Origin: a bacterium
Lineage (GTDB): Bacteria > Armatimonadota > Zipacnadia > Zipacnadales > Zipacnadaceae
Assembly (NCBI GenBank): GCA_030603495.1
Contig: JAUVXR010000004.1
Location: forward strand, 62,001-126,000
DNA length: 64,000 nt
Direction of reading: 5' to 3'
In this document: positions 59,874 through 64,000 of the stretch, piece by piece
Layout of the letters: every line of letters starts with the position of its first letter
How positions within the stretch are numbered: position 1 is the stretch's first letter
Made by a program: the position numbers and the translations under genes
The notes under the pieces: generated by a model
Database searches by the model: none
Told to the model about the DNA's origin: nothing
The model's input: only the letters and a program-made list of their open reading frames with translations

Positions 59874-61184
59874 TCAGGACTCGTGAGGGGTCTCGATTAT
59901 CCGGGTGCGGCCCTGGCTGGTATCCATCGAGCCGGGCTGGACTAGCTTGACTGCCACACTCATCCCCAGCAAGGTCTGGAGCTGTTCTTCGACTTGCTCT
60001 TCCAGGGCTATCAGCCCGCCCACGCTGTCAGGTGCGGAATCCTGGGCGACTGCGACGTGCACTTCCAGCCGGTCGAGAGCGGTGGTCTGGTCGAGCACCA
60101 GTTGGAACTCCTGGCCCAGGCCGGGAATCCGGGCGATGACCTTGGCAACCTGGTCGGGGAAGATATTCGTGCCACGGACAATCAGGCGGTCGTCACTGTG
60201 GCGCACGACGCGGCTCATCCGCGCCAGGGTGCGCCCGCAGGCACACGGTTCGAGGTCGAGCCGGCTGAGGTCGCCGGAGCGGTAGCGCAGCAGCGGCATA
60301 GCTTCCTTGTTGAGGGTGGTGAAGACCAATTCGCCCTCCTCACCGGGGGGCAAGACCTCACCGGTCTCGGGGTTAATGACCTCCACGAGGTAGTGATCCT
60401 CGGAGATGTGCAGTCCGCAGCGACACTCACACTCGTAGGAAACACCCGGGCCGCCAATCTCGGCCAGTCCGTAGACATCGAACGCCTCGATGAGCAGACT
60501 GCTCTCGATCTCCTCACGCACTCGCTCTTCCCAGACCTCTGCGCCGAACAGGCCGATACGCAGCGACAGCGAGTGGGGGTCTACATTCATCTCCTGCGCG
60601 GCGGCGGCGATGCGTAGGGCGTAGTGGGGTGTGCCGATTATGACGGTGGTGCGGTAGTCGCGCATCATCTCGACCTGCCGGCGGCTGTCGGTGTGGGAGA
60701 CGGGGATGACCGAGGCGCCGACGGCCTCGGCCCCGTAGTGAAAGCCGAAACCAGCGGTAAAGACGCCGTAGCCGAAGAAGATCTGGACCACGTCGTCCTT
60801 GGTCACCCCGGCGGCGACCAGGTTGCGGGCGACTAGATTGGTCCAGTGCTGCAGGTCGTTAGCGCTGTAGCCGACGACCGTGGGTCGGCCGGTGGTCCCG
60901 GAGGACTGGTGAATACGGACGACCTCGCGCAACGGCACGGCGAAGAACTCGTAAGGATAGCCGTCGCGCAGGTCCTCCTTCTGGGTGAAGGGGAGCCGCT
61001 GGAGGTCCTGGAGCGACTGGATATCCTCGGGATAGATGCCGAGGTCCTCGAACTGTTTGCCGTAGAAGGAGACATTGCGCGCCGCGCGGTTGACCGTCGC
61101 CTGAAGCCGCTCGATCTGGAGCTGCTCGATCTCCCGACGCGGAATACACTCGAACTTGTCATCCCAGATCGCACCGGTAGCCAT
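59874..61184 (-). CDS. paaK: Phenylacetate-CoA ligase-like AMP-forming enzyme
   Basis: A 436-residue protein of the PaaK size, shorter than most acyl-CoA ligases. FECIPRREIEQLQIERLQAT is the family start, RIHQSSGTTGRPTVVGYSAN the P-loop-like motif, VYGLAEIGGPGVSYECECRC a zinc-like Cys group, and TRSRLRSPERAG-type elements are not in this frame; LLRYRSGDLSRLDLEPCACG and RTLARM are the adenylate-domain end. GAGGAGG precedes the ATG. It would activate phenylacetate or another aryl acid with CoA. It follows livF by 3 bases, so it is co-transcribed with a branched-chain-type ABC importer, which suggests uptake and activation of one class of acid. Confidence 0.88.
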   Translation of the reverse strand: MATGAIWDDKFECIPRREIEQLQIERLQATVNRAARNVSFYGKQFEDLGIYPEDIQSLQDLQRLPFTQKEDLRDGYPYEFFAVPLREVVRIHQSSGTTGRPTVVGYSANDLQHWTNLVARNLVAAGVTKDDVVQIFFGYGVFTAGFGFHYGAEAVGASVIPVSHTDSRRQVEMMRDYRTTVIIGTPHYALRIAAAAQEMNVDPHSLSLRIGLFGAEVWEERVREEIESSLLIEAFDVYGLAEIGGPGVSYECECRCGLHISEDHYLVEVINPETGEVLPPGEEGELVFTTLNKEAMPLLRYRSGDLSRLDLEPCACGRTLARMSRVVRHSDDRLIVRGTNIFPDQVAKVIARIPGLGQEFQLVLDQTTALDRLEVHVAVAQDSAPDSVGGLIALEEQVEEQLQTLLGMSVAVKLVQPGSMDTSQGRTRIIETPHES

Positions 61185-61187
61185 CGG

Positions 61188-61922
61188 CTAAACCTCCTCG
61201 TAATCTTTGCCCAGATAAGCACGCTGGACGTCCCGGTTGGCCAGCAGCTCCTCGGCAGTGCCTTCGAGCACTATCTGGCCGACTTCCAGGACATAGCCCC
61301 GGTCGGCAATCTTGAGGGCAGCCGAGACGTTCTGCTCGACCAGTACTACGCTGGTCCCTCGCCGGCACAGGGCTTGGATTCTGGCGAAGACCTCACTGAC
61401 TGCTTTGGGGGCTAGCCCAGCCGAGGGTTCATCAAGCAGCAGCAGGCGCGGGGCAGACATCAGGGCCCGCCCGACGGCCAGCATCTGCTGCTCCCCGCCA
61501 CTGAGCGTCCCCGCGCGGCGGTCCGCGAACTCTGCCAGAATCGGGAATAGCTCGCACACCCCGTCTATATCCTCTTCAATCCGGCGGCGCGACTCGCGGC
61601 GCATGCGTGAGTAGGCACCCAGCAGCAAGTTGTCGCGCACCGTGAGGTCATCAAAGAGCAGACGACCTTCGGGCACCTGGGTCAGTCCCCTGCGCACTAC
61701 CCGGTCGGGGCGGAGGTGGGAAATGTCTTCGCCGGCGAAGCGCACCTGGCCTGAGCGTGTCGGCAGCAGACCGCAGATGACGTTGAGCGTAGTGCTCTTG
61801 CCGGCACCGTTGGCGCCGAGCAGCGCAGTGATCTCGCCCTCGTTGGCATGCAGGGATATGCCCCGGAGGGCCAGCAGCCCCTCGTAGTCAGCGGTCACCG
61901 ATCTGAGCTCTAGCAGGCTCAC
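61188..61922 (-). CDS. livF: Branched-chain-type ABC transporter ATPase LivF
   Basis: A 244-residue protein with GTG start overlapping the livG stop. ALLGANGAGKSTTLNVICGL is Walker A, LSGGEQQMLAVGRALMSAPR the signature and LLLLDEPSAGLAPKAVSEVF Walker B with the D-loop. It pairs with LivG on the cytoplasmic side. The next gene is paaK. No periplasmic binding protein gene is in the window; it may lie beyond the left end of the operon (outside the window). Confidence 0.93.
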   Translation of the reverse strand: MSLLELRSVTADYEGLLALRGISLHANEGEITALLGANGAGKSTTLNVICGLLPTRSGQVRFAGEDISHLRPDRVVRRGLTQVPEGRLLFDDLTVRDNLLLGAYSRMRRESRRRIEEDIDGVCELFPILAEFADRRAGTLSGGEQQMLAVGRALMSAPRLLLLDEPSAGLAPKAVSEVFARIQALCRRGTSVVLVEQNVSAALKIADRGYVLEVGQIVLEGTAEELLANRDVQRAYLGKDYEEV

Positions 61923-62752
61923 AGCCGCTCCTCCGTTGACTGGACTGGGGGTCCGTTCGCGGCAAACTCCTCACCGAGGTATGCGCTGATGACCTGTGGG
62001 TCCGCCTGTATCTGGGCAGGGGTGCCTTCAGCGATCTTGTGGCCCCGGTCAATGACCATCACCCGCTCAGCCACCTCCATCAGCAGCCGCATATCGTGCT
62101 CGATCAGGACGATAGTAAGCTCCAACTCCTGCTGCATGCGCAGGATGAACTCGCCCAGGGCTTCGGTCTCGCGGGTGTTGAGGCCGGCGGCCGGCTCGTC
62201 GAGGAGAATGATCTGCGGCTCGCCGGCCAGGGCGCGGGCGATCTCCAGCAGCCGCTGCTGGCCGGTGGTTAGGCTGCCGGCTTTGGCCTCTGCCCGCTCG
62301 CTGAGGCCGACCATATCGAGATAGGCGAGAGCCTCCTGACGCAGTTGAGATTCCTCGGCGCGTATCCCCGGCAGACGCAAGACGGAGCCAATCAGGCTAG
62401 CGGAGGCCTGACTGTGCCGGCCGACCAGGACGTTCTCCAGCACAGACATCTCCCGAAATAGACGAATATTCTGGAAGGTTCGGGCCACGCCCAGGTGGGC
62501 AATCTTGTGACATGGCAGCCCCGTGATGGGGCGGCCCCCGAGACCGATTTCGCCCTTCGAGGGCGAGAAGACGCCGCTGATGATGTTGAACAGCGTGGTC
62601 TTACCTGCGCCATTGGGCCCGATGATGCCTAGGATTTCACCGCCGAAGACCTCGCCACTGACCCCGTCGAGCGCGACCAGGCCGCCGAAGAACTTGGAGA
62701 CCTCAGCAAAGCCGAGTACGATCTCATTTTCGGTAACTGCGCAGTCGTGCAT
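61919..62752 (-). CDS. livG: Branched-chain-type ABC transporter ATPase LivG
   Basis: A 277-residue protein. GIIGPNGAGKTTLFNIISGV is Walker A, and LTTGQQRLLEIARALAGEPQ the LivG-type signature, with IILLDEPAAGLNTRETEALG as Walker B. The N-terminal ten residues are extra. It is one base after livM and overlaps livF by 4. Function: energises import of branched-chain amino acids or, in this setting, possibly aromatic acids. Confidence 0.92.
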   Translation of the reverse strand: MHDCAVTENEIVLGFAEVSKFFGGLVALDGVSGEVFGGEILGIIGPNGAGKTTLFNIISGVFSPSKGEIGLGGRPITGLPCHKIAHLGVARTFQNIRLFREMSVLENVLVGRHSQASASLIGSVLRLPGIRAEESQLRQEALAYLDMVGLSERAEAKAGSLTTGQQRLLEIARALAGEPQIILLDEPAAGLNTRETEALGEFILRMQQELELTIVLIEHDMRLLMEVAERVMVIDRGHKIAEGTPAQIQADPQVISAYLGEEFAANGPPVQSTEERL

Positions 62753-62753
62753 A

Positions 62754-63818
62754 TCAAGCCTCTGCCTGGGCTTCTGGCTGGATGGCTGGCCCCCTGGCTC
62801 GTCCTGGTCTCCTCGCAGCGAGCGTGACCAGTCCGCGAGGCAGGAAGACCACTACGGCAACCAGGACCACACCGAACAGGACGATATCCAGGTCGGCGAC
62901 CCAAGGGACCTGTTCGCCGATCTTGCCCAGAGTCTCGGACAGGATATTGAAAAGCGCCGCGCCTGCGACTGGTCCCCAAATGCTGCCAGCGCCGCCGACC
63001 ACAACCATTATGAGCAGATCTACGGAAAAGACAAAACCGAAGGGTCCGGGGCTTACAAAGCGCATAAAGTGAGCGTAGAGACTGCCGGCCACCGAGGCCA
63101 ACACTGCGCTAATCACGAATACCTGTAGCTTGCTGCGGGCGACGTCCACTCCGCATATCGCTGCCGCCAGCTCGCTCTCGTGCAACGCGCGCAAGGCCCG
63201 ACCGCTGCGGGAGTTGACCAGATTGTGCGCCATCAGCAGCGTTACACCCAGCGTGAGCATCACCACAGCGTAGAACTCGGGCTTGGTGTCAAACTGCCAC
63301 GAGCCTATTCCCAGATGGGGTATGTTCCTCACACCACCGAATCCGCCGGTCAGCCCCCGCGCCTGGTTGAAAACGATCTGGACGATCATACCCAGACCGA
63401 GGGTGAACATCGCCAGATAGTGGCCATGTAGGCGCAGCGTCGGCGCTCCCAATATCAAAGCGATTAGGGCGGTGAGCATGATGCCAGCCAGCATCGCCAG
63501 CAAGGGTGGCAAGCCCAGCTTGGTCGTGAGGATCGCCGAGCTATACGCTCCCAGCCCATAGAAGGCAGCGTGGCCCAGCGAGACCTGGCCGGCGTAGCCC
63601 ATAAGCAGGCCCAGACCGACAGCAATGATGGCATGAATGCCGGTGAAGATGCCGATAGTGAGGAGGTAGTTCTTGCCGACGCCGCCCGGAAGCCGGTAGC
63701 CCTCGCCGAGCAGCAACGGCGTCGCGACGACTGCCGCAAGCAGCAGCCAGGCCGTCGCTCTGAGCAGACTGCTCCAGCGGGCGCCTCCTTTGTCGGCTAT
63801 CTGGCGCGCGGCGCTCAT
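62754..63818 (-). CDS. livM: Branched-chain-type ABC transporter permease LivM
   Basis: About 354 residues from the ATG at 63818 (AAGGGAG upstream). Many membrane segments: AVVATPLLLGEGYRLPGGVG, GYAGQVSLGHAAFYGLGAYS (the LivM/LivH signature), LAMLAGIMLTALIALILGAP, GGFGGVRNIPHLG and VVVGGAGSIWGPVAGAALFN. It forms the channel with LivH. Its start overlaps the livH stop (ATGA). Confidence 0.92.
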   Translation of the reverse strand: MSAARQIADKGGARWSSLLRATAWLLLAAVVATPLLLGEGYRLPGGVGKNYLLTIGIFTGIHAIIAVGLGLLMGYAGQVSLGHAAFYGLGAYSSAILTTKLGLPPLLAMLAGIMLTALIALILGAPTLRLHGHYLAMFTLGLGMIVQIVFNQARGLTGGFGGVRNIPHLGIGSWQFDTKPEFYAVVMLTLGVTLLMAHNLVNSRSGRALRALHESELAAAICGVDVARSKLQVFVISAVLASVAGSLYAHFMRFVSPGPFGFVFSVDLLIMVVVGGAGSIWGPVAGAALFNILSETLGKIGEQVPWVADLDIVLFGVVLVAVVVFLPRGLVTLAARRPGRARGPAIQPEAQAEA

Positions 63819-64000
63819 GCTGACTCCCTTTCGCGTCGGCCCAGCAGTCCCTGGGGCCGCAGCCACAGTATCAACAGCGCGACCGCCAGTGCGATAGCCT
63901 TACTGTAGCCGGAATGAATCAGTCCACGGGTGGCAACGTCAACAAAGCCGCCGGCCAGAGCCTCGAGCACCCCCAGCATTATCCCACCGACCACTGCGCC
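63815..64000 (-). CDS. livH: Branched-chain-type ABC transporter permease LivH, C-terminal part (cut by window end)
   Basis: Sixty-one residues and a TGA at 63815-63817 are visible: GAVVGGIMLGVLEALAGGFV, then LRPQGLLGRRERESA. The GGI-x-LG-x-LEALAGG segment is the LivH C-terminal signature. The rest lies beyond base 64000. It is the upstream partner of livM, whose start overlaps its stop. Confidence 0.85.
   Translation of the reverse strand, partial: GAVVGGIMLGVLEALAGGFVDVATRGLIHSGYSKAIALAVALLILWLRPQGLLGRRERESA

Noticed and set aside
1-64000. CRISPR arrays, rRNA genes and insertion sequences
   Set aside because: I looked for regularly spaced repeats, rRNA consensus stretches and transposase motifs and saw none; only the 15-base tandem repeat at 58742 and short hairpins were found.

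Overview
The window looks like a chromosomal contig from a high-GC, diderm, probably uncultivated bacterium. An LptD-like outer-membrane protein (22466-24019) argues for two membranes. The prepilin at 26464, with the N-terminal GFTLIELLVVIAIIAILAAI and an FPVFARAKAKA continuation plus a C-terminal WDGH motif, is the kind expanded in Armatimonadota and Planctomycetes. CsaB plus a DUF5693 protein and an RqcH/NFACT protein add Firmicutes/Armatimonadota-like traits. Armatimonadota is my best guess; it is an inference, not proven by a marker tree.

Layout. (1) 1-5592 is the end of an integrated element. It holds the C-terminus of a phage/ICE-type primase, an excisionase-like HTH, a tight TcmP methyltransferase / DUF5131 three-Cys pair, a possible PD-(D/E)XK nuclease, and a large serine recombinase whose frame is cut by an in-frame TAA and then runs antisense into a tRNA-Glu(CTC) gene (5593-5668, minus), the probable integration site. 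(2) 5976-6509 is a lipoprotein. (3) 6872-11520 (minus) is a compact five-gene type III export/basal-body operon with its own consensus promoter: a shortened FliF with a FliG-like tail, FliH (split by a G10 run), FliI, FliJ, and a FliM-FliN protein with two SpoA domains and an internal start behind an AAGGAG. No flagellin, rod, hook or export-gate gene is next to it. This is the most unusual system in the window. (4) 11724-24019 contains a larE relic, pgi, an ECF sigma/anti-sigma-like/membrane operon, a stand-alone two-blade gyrase-CTD protein, homocitrate synthase, an M42 peptidase, glmS, signal peptidase I and LptD. (5) 24231-35170 contains a BON protein, a phosphoesterase, a PEP-CTERM protein, a prepilin, folC, pyrE, csaB and DUF5693. 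(6) 35364-42206 is mainly one strand: tmk, UXS-type epimerase, holB, a second epimerase, an SSB-like protein, a thioesterase and RqcH. (7) 42203-55812 contains an MBL hydrolase, malate dehydrogenase, an HELSH membrane protein, a cyclophilin lipoprotein, xylose isomerase, a GH15 enzyme, an FAH-fold enzyme, a radical SAM maturase with a SEC-C tail, and a URO-D-like protein. (8) 56130-57402 is infC-rpmI-rplT, followed by a young family of small membrane proteins with a broken third copy abutting rplT. (9) 59174-64000 (minus) is livHMGF-paaK-HAD, an operon pairing a branched-chain-type ABC importer with a phenylacetate-CoA ligase-like enzyme.

Sigma-70 promoters are unusually readable. Many show TTGACA and TATAAT-like boxes 16-18 bases apart, several carry an extended TGn, and two put the start codon so close to the -10 that the transcripts may be nearly leaderless. 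No CRISPR array, rRNA gene or intact insertion sequence was seen.
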